A stretch of 16,468 bases of DNA, taken from positions 1 to 16,468 of the forward strand of contig JAAMXY010000015.1 of assembly GCA_019677205.1 (NCBI GenBank), written 5' to 3'. The stretch's first letter is position 1. Every line of letters starts with the position of its first letter. Positions 1-7,685 of this stretch are shown piece by piece. The notes beneath the pieces were generated by a model. That model was not told the origin of the DNA. It saw only the letters and a list, made by a program, of their open reading frames with translations, and searched no databases. This DNA comes from Pinguiococcus pyrenoidosus. Taxonomy: Eukaryota; Sar; Pinguiophyceae; Pinguiochrysidales; Pinguiochrysidaceae. The translations under genes and the position numbers were made by a program.

Positions 1-2
1 AA

Positions 3-233
3 GGCTGGCAACTCCCTCCGAACCCTAAACGCCTCGCTCCTGTCCTCCTTAAGCCGACGACGCGCGCGTGGCAGCAGGAAACGCTTGGGAGCAGGTGTCT
101 TGATCTCTTCTGGTCCCTGTACTATCACTCTCGAGGTGGCCAAGACATCCATGGCGACGTGGCCTTTGCGATGGAGAACGTGCTCGAGTCGGCGAAGAAG
201 ATGCTCGCGGAAGACGATAGAAGCAGCAGCTAA
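3..233 (+). CDS. 3' end of an unrecognised gene (partial)
   Basis: One plus-strand frame is open from position 3 to a TAA at 231-233 and gives about 76 residues. The last 45 or so look like real protein: an aromatic stretch (DLFWSLYYHSRGG), then IHGDV, then an amphipathic helix-like end (AMENVLESAKKMLAEDD) and a Ser tail. The N-terminal part (Pro- and Arg-rich) is less convincing. A splice acceptor could lie inside it, for example after the AG at 73-74 or 93-94. I do not recognise the family. The gene would start left of the window and converges on the TFIIH-subunit gene, with only 4 bp between the stop codons. The alternative is a chance open frame in GC-rich DNA. Confidence 0.42.
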   Translation, partial: GWQLPPNPKRLAPVLLKPTTRAWQQETLGSRCLDLFWSLYYHSRGGQDIHGDVAFAMENVLESAKKMLAEDDRSSS

Positions 234-237
234 GATG

Positions 238-1071
238 CTATTCATTTCCATTGGGCTGATCGAAGCCGCAGACGTAGCAGGTCTTCGTCTCCACCTCCTC
301 GCAGAACACCGACAGGCAGACCGGGCACACAAGCGCTATCTCTACAGGTCTCTGGTGGCAGATACAGCTCGCCCGGAAGTCTACGTCCTTCAACGTGGGC
401 ATGCGCAGCACGCCTCTCGTGGCCACGTCGGGCGCGAAGATCGTCAGTAGCACCAGCAGGAGCGGATCCGTCGCGCTCGCCTCCAGGTGGTAGAAGCACC
501 CTTTGGTGAGGAAGCACGCCTGCTGCAGCATCGCGGGCGGACTGGCGCCAATGGACAGGCAGTCCACGTTGACGCTCAGCTTCGCCGCGCTGAAGATGGC
601 GTTCATCATCGCGTTGTAGTGCGGCGCAAAGTCTTCTCCGCCCTGAACTATCAGAACTCTCGCGTCTATCTCTGGAGCGCCGTACTTGGACACGAAGCAC
701 AGCGCGCGAGACAAAGCCGTGGCGACGTGCGGAGCGCCGTCGGTGGCGTCGTCGGCCCTCTCTCCTCTCTCTCTCAAGACGCGCACGAGGTTGCGCCGCA
801 AGTTCTCCACCGTGCTCTCCGAGCTGGTCCCGAGCAGCACCTCTTCGCTTGGGAAGACCACGTGGCTCCCAGACTCATCCGCCACCAGGAACTCGAATCG
901 CGTTTCCGTCGCGCTGGACAGCGCGGCGTTGGTGAGGATGCACAGCGCGTCCAGCAGCTCCGGAAACTGCAGCGAGCCCACTTGCTGCGTCTGGCGGGCC
1001 CAGAAGCCAGCGCTGGTGTCCAGAATGACCTGGAAGAAGCGCGTCCACTTCCGTGTCTGTCCCGAAGCCAT
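238..1071 (-). CDS. TFB4: TFIIH core subunit Tfb4/p34 (GTF2H3-like)
   Basis: Small core subunit of TFIIH, acting in the nucleus in transcription initiation and nucleotide-excision repair with p44/Ssl1. The 277-residue frame has no intron. Near the N-terminus is the vWA-type first strand (FQVILDTSAGFW, about residues 12-23). The middle carries RVLIVQGGEDFAPHYNAMMN and a LQQACFLTKGCFYHL segment typical of the family. The C-terminus (from about residue 236) has VDFRASCICH followed by CPVC and CYVC pairs, the Tfb4 zinc finger. The length is slightly below human p34 (about 308). The start chosen is MASGQTRKW at 1071, which gives the usual short leader. An in-frame ATG at 1188 would add 39 basic residues without family character. 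Transcription diverges from CPOX and converges on the partial gene to the left. Confidence 0.9.
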   Translation of the reverse strand: MASGQTRKWTRFFQVILDTSAGFWARQTQQVGSLQFPELLDALCILTNAALSSATETRFEFLVADESGSHVVFPSEEVLLGTSSESTVENLRRNLVRVLRERGERADDATDGAPHVATALSRALCFVSKYGAPEIDARVLIVQGGEDFAPHYNAMMNAIFSAAKLSVNVDCLSIGASPPAMLQQACFLTKGCFYHLEASATDPLLLVLLTIFAPDVATRGVLRMPTLKDVDFRASCICHQRPVEIALVCPVCLSVFCEEVETKTCYVCGFDQPNGNE

Positions 1072-1455
1072 GTGGCGCGCCAACCGCCTTGAGGTCTGCA
1101 TGGGGTTTTGGCGGGATCTTCCGCGCCTCATCCTGGTGTCCAGGATCGAAAATACTGTATTTGGATGTATGCTTGTTGTTTTGATCATTATAACTTTCGA
1201 TAGAGGCTTGAGAAGTTCTCCATGACAGACAGACGCACGGGATTGATATGGCGCGTGCTACAGCCCTCCAACGCAACTTGACGAGATCTTCAACTCTTCA
1301 ACTTCCTCATTTCAATATTCTCAAATACACAATAGACTAAACTATACTATGACATTTTACTGATAAGTGAAATCTTTCTGGGATCTCCAAACTTCAGCTT
1401 CCATCCGCTCCCGTTGGCCTTCACAGCTGCGTTTGCCGCGCTTTTTGTGCCCAAC
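1072..1455. promoter_or_regulatory. Divergent promoter region, TFB4 / CPOX
   Basis: This 384-bp stretch separates the two start codons. It is clearly more AT-rich than its surroundings (especially about 1150-1370, with runs such as AATACACAATAGACTAAACTATACTATG). That fits a shared bidirectional promoter plus both 5' UTRs. An E2F-like TTTTGGCGGGAT lies near the TFB4 side. I see no convincing TATA box and no additional gene. A small part may code if TFB4 uses the upstream ATG at 1188. Confidence 0.5.
1106..1117. promoter_or_regulatory. E2F-like site upstream of TFB4
   Basis: TTTTGGCGGGAT matches the E2F/DP consensus TTTSGCGS well. It lies 35 bp upstream of the chosen TFB4 start codon. It belongs to a set of similar elements near the starts of PRP19, the RRM gene and the 7686 gene. 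Function is inferred from the motif alone. Confidence 0.4.
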
Positions 1456-2770
1456 ATGATGAGCCGAATCCTGGGAACGCTTCTCTTTGCCGCGGTGGGC
1501 ACCCAGGCTCTCCGGGCGGGCTTCGCCAGCAAGGTCCGTGGCCTGCAGATGCGGAGCTTCGCCCGTTCACGCCTCTTATCCAGCTATCCTTTAGAGCCCC
1601 ATGAAGATGAGCTTGGGCTGGGACACGCACGAGGCCATCTCCAAGGCGCCGCCCACGCTGGTCAAGGGCACTGACGAGGAGGGCGGCATGCGCCAGCGCT
1701 TCGAGAAGTTGTGTCGCGAGGCGCAGGACAATATCTGCAAGGTAAATCCCGCATTTTCCGCGTGAAAATCCGGCGTTTCTCGCTGAAAAAATGGCCGTTT
1801 TTCACACCGCGCAGGCCATTGCGGAGGTGGACGGAGAGGCGACGTTCCAGGAGGACGCCTGGGTGAGGGAGAACGGCGGCGGCGGCATCAGCAGAGTGCT
1901 GCGCAAGGGCAAAGTCTTCGAGAAGGCCGGGTGCAACCTCAGCGTCGTGTACGGCACGATGCCTCAGGAGGCCCTGGCCGCTGCCACGGAGCGCGGCGTG
2001 GACCGGGCGAAGGGCATGAAGCCTGGAGAGCGCGTTCCATTCTTCGCGTGCGGCTTGAGCTCCGTGATGCACCCGAGAAACCCCTTCGCCCCCACCATGC
2101 ACTTCAACTATCGCTACTTCGAGACCGACGGAGGCGTCTGGTGGTTCGGCGGCGGCACGGACATCACGCCGTCCTACCTCAACGAGGAGGACATGAAGCA
2201 CTTCCACGGCACCTACAAGGAGGTCTGCGACAAGCACCACCCGGAGTACTACACCAAGTTCAAGAAGTGGGCGGACGACTACTTCTTCATCAAGCACCGC
2301 GGCGAGACGCGCGGCCTCGGCGGCATCTTTTTTGACGACCAGAATGACCGTGATCCGGAGGAGCATTTCGCCTTCAGCAAGGACTGCCTCGCCGCCGTGG
2401 TCCCGGCCTACGCACCGATAGTTGAGAAGCACAAGGACGACCCCTACACGCCGGAGCAGAAGCAGTGGCAGCAGATGCGTCGCGGCCGCTACGTCGAGTT
2501 CAACCTGGTCTACGACCGCGGCACCGTCTTCGGCTTGAAGACCGGAGGCCGCATCGAAAGCATCCTCATGTCCCTCCCCGAGACCGCGCAGTGGGAGTAC
2601 GATTTCAAGCCGGAGGAAGGTAAGCTTTGTGTCGCGCCATCGTGTGAGAGGTCTTGGCAGCGCCTCTCACGCACTGTTGGCGTTGGTCCTTTCTGCGTCG
2701 TGCGTCATCGACAGGATCCCCCGAGGCGGAAATCACAGAAGCTTTCAAGAATCCCCGTGAGTGGTTGTAG
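1456..2770 (+). CDS. CPOX: Coproporphyrinogen III oxidase, oxygen-dependent, plastid-targeted
   Basis: Oxidatively decarboxylates coproporphyrinogen III to protoporphyrinogen IX in heme and chlorophyll synthesis. Exons are 1456-1533, 1595-1741, 1815-2619 and 2715-2770, giving 361 residues. Introns are 61, 73 and 95 nt, all GT-AG. The family signature is complete: [34 protein letters not shown], then [18 protein letters not shown] with GGIFFDD, then [22 protein letters not shown], and the C-terminal NPREWL restored by the last exon. Exon 1 encodes a hydrophobic signal-like segment ([17 protein letters not shown]) followed by GFASK. This resembles the bipartite plastid presequence with Phe at the cleavage site seen in secondary red plastids. 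Two tandem ATGs (1456, 1459) could start it. The exon 1 / exon 2 junction (donor GTCCGT) is the least certain, because that region is poorly conserved. The catalytic part is secure. Confidence 0.93.
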
Positions 2771-2960
2771 GCAGACTTGTAGAGAGCGTTGGACAGAAGA
2801 CCACGGAAAGGAGCAATGGTGCTCTCGCAGCAAACGGAGGGTAGAAGGATCTGGCGCGAACACAACATATTGCTCTGAGATGGGGCTACCTATCGTCTAT
2901 CGAGCGGCCTTTGCGTCCATTGCGTCCATTGCGTCCATTGCACCATCCGCCATGCTTGCC
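2771..2960. other. Convergent intergenic gap, CPOX / SUA5
   Basis: 190 bp separate the two stop codons and must hold both 3' UTRs and polyadenylation signals. I see no gene here. The only structure I recognise is a short 9-bp tandem repeat near its right end. Confidence 0.5.
2911..2941. repeat. 9-bp tandem repeat, 3 full copies
   Basis: The unit TTGCGTCCA occurs three times in a row without error (2911-2937), followed by a partial copy (TTGCA...). It lies in the 3' UTR region between CPOX and SUA5, about 20 bp beyond the SUA5 stop codon. Probably a small replication-slippage minisatellite. Confidence 0.85.
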
Positions 2961-4039
2961 TTATCCGGCGGAGCGAAGCTGCGCCTCGACTACTTCATAC
3001 GAGATCTGCTTCCCCGACGCAGCACGGAACATCCGATCCGCCACGCCAAATCTGTGGGTTTGGGACGCAGCAAGCCATTTAAAAAAAACACACACACAAA
3101 AGCAAAAATACAGACAAAGACAAAAACGAAAAAAAACAGAAAGGAAAGCACGAGATATGTCTAGCATCCATGCCGGCGCAGAACTTGCCGAGACCGAGAC
3201 GTCCATGAACCTCGAAAGCTGGAAGACGTACCGATACTCATCTCCGCCTGCTTCTCCCTCGCCAGTCGACGGATCTACGCTTAGCAAGGGCATCAAGACG
3301 CAGGTCCCGCCTGTGCAGAGGAAGGTCCGTGAGCCCGTGACGCGACTGGAACCTCGGCTCCATCGCGGAGGGAATGGGAAAACTTGGAACTTGCCTTCAA
3401 TGGACTCGGTCTCGCGTAGCGCCTCGAACAAGCGGGATGCCGCCCGTCGGCACGGAGTCCACTCTTCGGCGTCGGCCATCTTGTCGCTCTCCCCGCGTGC
3501 CACATCCGGGATGGGATCGGCAAGATCCCGATAGTACAGCGCCTTCTCCTTCAGGGCCTCCAAGCGGCCACCTAGATCTAAGACAATGGCCGAGGACAAG
3601 CTGACGGCGTCCGGCAGATCTGCCGCGGACTGCTCGCCGTCGGAGCCGCCGGCAGCCAGCACCAAAAAGGTAGACACGTCGGGGGCGTAGTGCGTCAAAA
3701 TCTGCCCGGGAGCCATCAGGCCGTCGCTCTTGCTCTCTGCGGAGACCTTGGCATGCTTCCGCAGCATCTCGATTTCGTAGTGCTGCAAATCGTTTGCTTG
3801 CAGCGCGGCTTCTAATTGTGCGGGGGTGACCGCCCCGGCGCGGAACACCTGCAGCTTCTTCCCTACGAAACGATCATGCTCTTAGCGTACCATGCCCATG
3901 CCGCCAGGACACGTGCCATCCGCACAGTAGAAGCATGAGGCAGATACCTTCCACATCTACCCTGCACACGGTGCTCTCGATGCCGTTCTCGCAGACTGGG
4001 TAAAGCCCCACTTCCCCTGCGCCGACGCCGTCATTAATT

Positions 4040-4076
<37 letters not shown>

Positions 4077-4889
4077 GTATTGTCGACGTATTAAGTCAGG
4101 CTCTTCTTCCCTTCAGCTTTTCGCATGGGGCTGGTTCAAAGCACCAGTCGCACCTGTCGCAGAGCCGTCTCCATCGAGAACGAAGATGCTCGCGTCCTTC
4201 AAGTCATCCAGGACGTGCGAGGCCCTCGTGGGGCTCGTATGGCCGAACCTGGCCACCAAGAGCGTCTCAGCTTGATCGCATCCTTCCAAGCCTCTCAAGG
4301 CCCTCTCCTCACCTATTCGCCGACGGGGCTGCCACAGGCACTCCCGCGCTGGCAATGAGCTTTCGAGCAAGCGCGTGAGAGGGACAGCGGAGGCCAACCG
4401 TGCCCGTGCCAGCGCCCAGCACCGCCGGCACATGCTCTCTCGCCGGCACCACCATGGTGAGCGCTCCCGGCCAGAACGCCTCGGTGAGCACGTCGAACAC
4501 CTGCACCATCGGGCACCGCTCAGCACCTGAAGCACCAAGCTGCGCAGCCAGATCCCCGCAGGCTCCACCTGCAACGCCTCTCCCGCCAGGTTCGCCAGCG
4601 CCGTGGCGTCCTCCTTGCTGGCGACGTGCACGATCAGGGGGTCGCTCAGCGGCCGCCCTTTCACCTGTGGGCAGCCAGGCCATACCGCATTGGGAAAACG
4701 GGCCTTTCATCAGGGAAAACGCTGGAATTCCACCTCGAAAATCCGCAGGACGGAGGCCTCCAGCAAGGCATTGGCCCCTAGGCCGTACACGGTCTCGGTG
4801 GGGAAGGCCACGAGCTCCCCGCTGCGCAGGGCCTCCGCCGCGCGGCTCACCCCTGCGTCGTCGGCACCCAGCACCTGCGCCCCCTGCAT
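2961..4889 (-). CDS. SUA5: Threonylcarbamoyl-AMP synthase, Sua5/YrdC type
   Basis: Makes threonylcarbamoyl-AMP from Thr, bicarbonate and ATP, the first step of tRNA t6A37 modification. Eight exons (minus strand): 4889-4734, 4664-4569, 4500-4313, 4248-4154, 4016-3948, 3862-3395, 3310-3232 and 3051-2961. They total 1242 nt, 413 residues. The YrdC domain shows [57 protein letters not shown] and GIESTV. The Sua5 domain shows [35 protein letters not shown] and ends with [14 protein letters not shown]. All introns are GT-AG except the sixth (3394-3311), which begins GCAAGT. The fourth intron (4153-4017) holds a TCG microsatellite. The last two introns are multiples of three without an in-frame stop. 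The start chosen ([13 protein letters not shown]) gives the usual N-terminus, but the frame stays open upstream to an ATG at 5138. Confidence 0.9.
4041..4076. repeat. (TCG)12 trinucleotide microsatellite
   Basis: Twelve perfect TCG units lie inside the fourth SUA5 intron, between a donor at 4153 and an acceptor at 4018-4017. On the SUA5 strand the run reads CGA/GAC, about 25 nt upstream of the acceptor AG. It is the longest simple-sequence tract in the window. Confidence 0.95.
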
Positions 4890-5257
4890 CTCAGCGGCTC
4901 GGCAGGCTCGGAAGGCGCTGGCGACCTGCAGGAAACGCGGCGAGACGATCAGCTGATCACGTGGACGGAGGGGTTTTCCTGTGGTTCCCGTGAGGGTTGG
5001 CCGGCTCGGCCCCCGTCTTTTGTAAGGATCGCTCCGAGTGGTGAGGTGATGGGTGAGAGACGTGGATGTGAAGGCGTACGAGAGATGAAGAGGGCAAAGG
5101 GCAGCGGGAGGAGGCAACGTAGCTTGTAGGGCTTTCATTCCTCTTGGCGTTCGCGGAGAGGGGCTTTCCTGGCCTAGCTGATGCCGGAAGGCCTGTCCAG
5201 CCCAGAAACGTGGGGGCAGTTGCGGCTGCGTCACTGCGCTCCAAATACACAAAGGAC
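4890..5257 (-). other. SUA5 upstream region with possible 83-residue N-terminal extension
   Basis: This is the 368-bp gap between the PRP19 stop and the conserved SUA5 start. On the minus strand the SUA5 frame has no stop from 4890 back to an ATG at 5138 (MKALQATLPPP...). Using that ATG adds 83 residues rich in Ser, Thr, Leu, Pro and Arg with only three acidic residues, which resembles an organelle presequence. The remaining 119 bp (5139-5257) would then hold the PRP19 3' UTR and SUA5 promoter. An alternative is an upstream intron ending at TTTCCTGCAG (about 4935-4926). I cannot choose between these from sequence alone. Confidence 0.35.
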
Positions 5258-7114
5258 CTAGGCCTCGGCGCCGTAGAGCTTGACCGTACGATCCATGGAC
5301 GCGGTCGCCAAGTACGACGCCTCGGGGCCCCACCGCAGCGCCGTGACGGGTGCCGAGTTGTCCTCGAAGGCCAGGACGGGTTCGTTGCTGGCCCCCTTGA
5401 CGTGAAACACCCCGAATCCAGTTCCGTGCCCAGCCGCCAGCACCCTACAGCGCGAAAGAGAGTTCTTTAGACCCCTTGCGTCTCCACAACTGCCTTCGAA
5501 GCGTCCAGCGCACGTACTTTCCAGTCGGATCAAACGCTGTGCAAGCGCTTGATCCTAACTGAGCGCCGCCAGGGACGAGCGTTTTGATGCACTTTTCCTT
5601 GCGCAGATCCCAGATTTTGACCTCTCCATCCAAGGCTGAGGACGCCAGATGGTAGCCGCTTTCGCTCAGCGAGATGGACGTGACTGCAGACAAGTGTCCC
5701 TCAAACTCCGCCGCAGCCTGCTGGCTCTTGAGATCCCAGATCTTCACGAGATGGTCGCTGGTTCCCGTGACCAGCAGCACGCCATCTGGATGGAAGTCCA
5801 CGCACGAGTAGCCACCGGCAGCGTTCTGGTCCGTCGCCTTGGCAAGCAGCGCGCCTGCAAGGTCGTAGGGGTGGTGTGGTGAGCTCCCGGACCGGCGCTT
5901 CAGCACACGTCTCGTCGCAGCGTTGCGTCGTACCAGTCGTTAGATCCCAGAACGCCCATGTGCGGTCTAGAGATGCAGACGCACAGTAGTCGCTCAGGGG
6001 ATGGAAGGCCACCCCGATCACTTCCATGCTGTGCGTCGCAAGCTTGTACTTCTGCTCCAGATGCGCGCTGGGACCAAGCTCGCTCGGGATCTCCCACAGC
6101 CGCGCCGTCTTGTCCGCCGAGCTGCTCAGAAGGAAATTCTGGTCGGCGCTGGGATTGAACCTTTGGAAGGCAAGCGCCAAAAGACAATTCAGGACAAAGC
6201 GGTTGAGCACACGGTGTGGACAATGGAGATGGCGACGGTGAGGCGTCCGAGGCGAGCGAGGCGCTTACCGCACGCATGTGATCCGCTTGCTATGTCCCTT
6301 GCCCTGCGCCAGAATGGTGTCTTCCAATGTATCATACACGTAGAGCAGTTTGTCCATGCCGCCGGTCGCCAGCCTCCGCGGGACATTGAGGTCCACGTCG
6401 AGAGCGGTCACTCCCGGCTTGGAGCTCGAATGCATGGTGACGCTCTTGGTGCTCGTCCATCCCGCGATGGCCTCCGCGACGTTGCCCTCCTTGGACGCCT
6501 TCCTCTTCTTGCGTCCCGCCCGGAGCTCCTCAAACTTCTCCTGGAGCCGCTGGGACAGCGCCTCGTCAATCCCCTCCACGGCACTGCCGTTGGAGTGCGC
6601 CGCCGTCTTGGCCTCGCCGGCCATCTCCACCGCCGCCGCTGCCGCCGTGTTTTGCTGCGTCGCCAGCAGCGCCCGCAGTTCATCTCTAAAGGGCGCAATT
6701 CTTGCTCTGAGGCGACGCCCTCCCTTTACAGCCCTGGCAGAACACTTACCGCTCCCGAACCAGCCGCGCGATCACTCGGCACGCGGCGTCGTGCTGGTAC
6801 AAAGCCTCGCTGAGCTCCTTGCGCGTATCTTCCAGGTGCTGCTTGAGCGTGAGCGTCTCCAGCATGACGTTGTCCCACTCGCTCCGCAGAGACTCCAGAA
6901 GGTTCGGGAACGAGCTGGCGCTGGGCGGCTTGGGCGGCGCGCCGCCCGACGCCGCCACTGCTATCAAGTCCGCTTCCGTAAGAGGGGTACTGGTTACGGG
7001 GCACAAGTTGGATGTGCGCAGGTGCGCCAGAATCGTGCGCTTCTCGAACAGCTGCCCAGTGGTCTTGGACACCACGGGCTCACTGGGAACCTCTCCGCTG
7101 ATGGCGCAAAACAT
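5258..7114 (-). CDS. PRP19: Pre-mRNA-processing factor 19 (U-box ubiquitin ligase, WD40)
   Basis: E3 ubiquitin ligase and scaffold of the NineTeen complex, which activates the spliceosome in the nucleus. Exons (minus strand) are 7114-6750, 6685-6269, 6160-5934, 5854-5518 and 5444-5258. They give 510 residues, close to human PRPF19 (504). Introns are 64, 108, 79 and 73 nt, all GT-AG. The U-box is at residues 1-60 (MFCAISGEVPSEPVVS, LCPVTSTPLTEADLI). It is followed by PPKPPSASSFPNLLESL and the tetramerising coiled coil (about 77-122) containing ELSEALYQHDAACRVIARL, almost identical to the family. A charged linker (KKRKAS) precedes WD40 repeats, including DKTARLWEIP, LDRTWAFWDLTTG, SDHLVKIWDLKS and MDRTVKLYG at the end. 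The first ATG of the conserved frame is at 7114. A perfect E2F-like palindrome lies 10 bp upstream. Confidence 0.95.
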
Positions 7115-7124
7115 GGCGTTTGGG

Positions 7125-7142
7125 GCTTTTGGCGCCAAAAGC
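7125..7142. promoter_or_regulatory. Perfect 18-bp palindrome containing an E2F-type site
   Basis: GCTTTTGGCGCCAAAAGC is exactly self-complementary, and its centre TTTGGCGCCAAA is an ideal symmetric E2F/DP target (TTTSGCGCSAAA). It sits 10 bp upstream of the PRP19 start codon, so it lies in the core promoter or the 5' UTR. Binding is inferred from the motif. Confidence 0.6.
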
Positions 7143-7275
7143 GGCGGATTTAAGATCGGGTACTCCCGCCCGAGGACCGGGTACCCAAGTTCCTTTGGGG
7201 TACCCTCCGTCGGAGACAGACGACGAGAAATGGACGGTCAACGAAAGCGTCTGTCAGTCACACAGCCTCGGGATT

Positions 7276-7368
7276 GGGGATTTCAGATTTCTGGTTTGTG
7301 ATGATTTGGGGTTTCAGATTTGGTGATCTGTGATATCGGATCTGTGATTGTGATTTCTGGATTTCCCT
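7276..7368. repeat. Low-complexity GATTT / TGTGAT tract with imperfect duplication
   Basis: GGGGATTTCAGATTT (7276-7290) recurs with one base missing as GGGGTTTCAGATTT (7308-7321), 32 bp later. Each copy is followed by TGTGAT-type words. The rest of the tract consists of further TGTGAT, GGATCTGTGATT and GGATTTC words. It lies in the PRP19 / 7686 promoter region. It may be a decayed local duplication. No function is evident. Confidence 0.6.
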
Positions 7369-7685
7369 CCCAATGACGTCAGCTGACAGTTTCGTGGAGA
7401 GTCTCCGCTGAAAAATTGGAATGATTTCGGACCAATCGTAGCCGCCGCCGTTGGAATGCTCCTGCTGAAATTGGACTCAGCTCGAAGGATATCCTCTCGC
7501 AATTGGCTGATTCGGGAGAAGACGCGATCGAGCGTTACATCTTCACTACAGTTTAAACGCGCATTTCTCGCGCGCAAAAGAGAGAAGCAAAAAAGGCCGA
7601 TTTAACGCATTTGGGGCGCAAACATGACGGCGTAGGATCCGCTGGCGTCTCCGAAGCCCCTCCCAAATCCGTTGTGGCGCGAAAG

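Larger units (their letters stand above)
7115..7685. promoter_or_regulatory. Divergent promoter region, PRP19 / CRAL-TRIO membrane protein
   Basis: 571 bp between two divergent start codons, with no convincing gene. It contains an 18-bp palindrome next to the PRP19 start, three GGGTAC-centred motifs at 7158-7205, a GATTT/TGTGAT-rich partly duplicated tract (7276-7368), and two E2F-like boxes near the plus-strand gene (7564-7580, 7609-7623). A four-codon upstream reading frame (ATG ACG GCG TAG) lies at 7624-7635. Confidence 0.6.

Noticed and set aside
1662-2432. Minus-strand open frame of 256 codons across CPOX
   Set aside because: It is antisense to the strongly conserved CPOX coding exons and crosses a CPOX intron. 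No family resemblance.
3071-3150. A/C-rich tract that looked like a poly(A) or retroelement tail
   Set aside because: On the minus strand it is the T-rich pyrimidine tract of the last SUA5 intron, leading to the acceptor CCCACAG. No target-site duplication or element body is seen.
4309-4710. YrdC motifs split over different minus-strand frames, suggesting a frameshifted pseudogene
   Set aside because: Each frame change coincides with a GT...AG pair of 64-69 nt, phases match, and the joined exons give a continuous domain. This is normal splicing.
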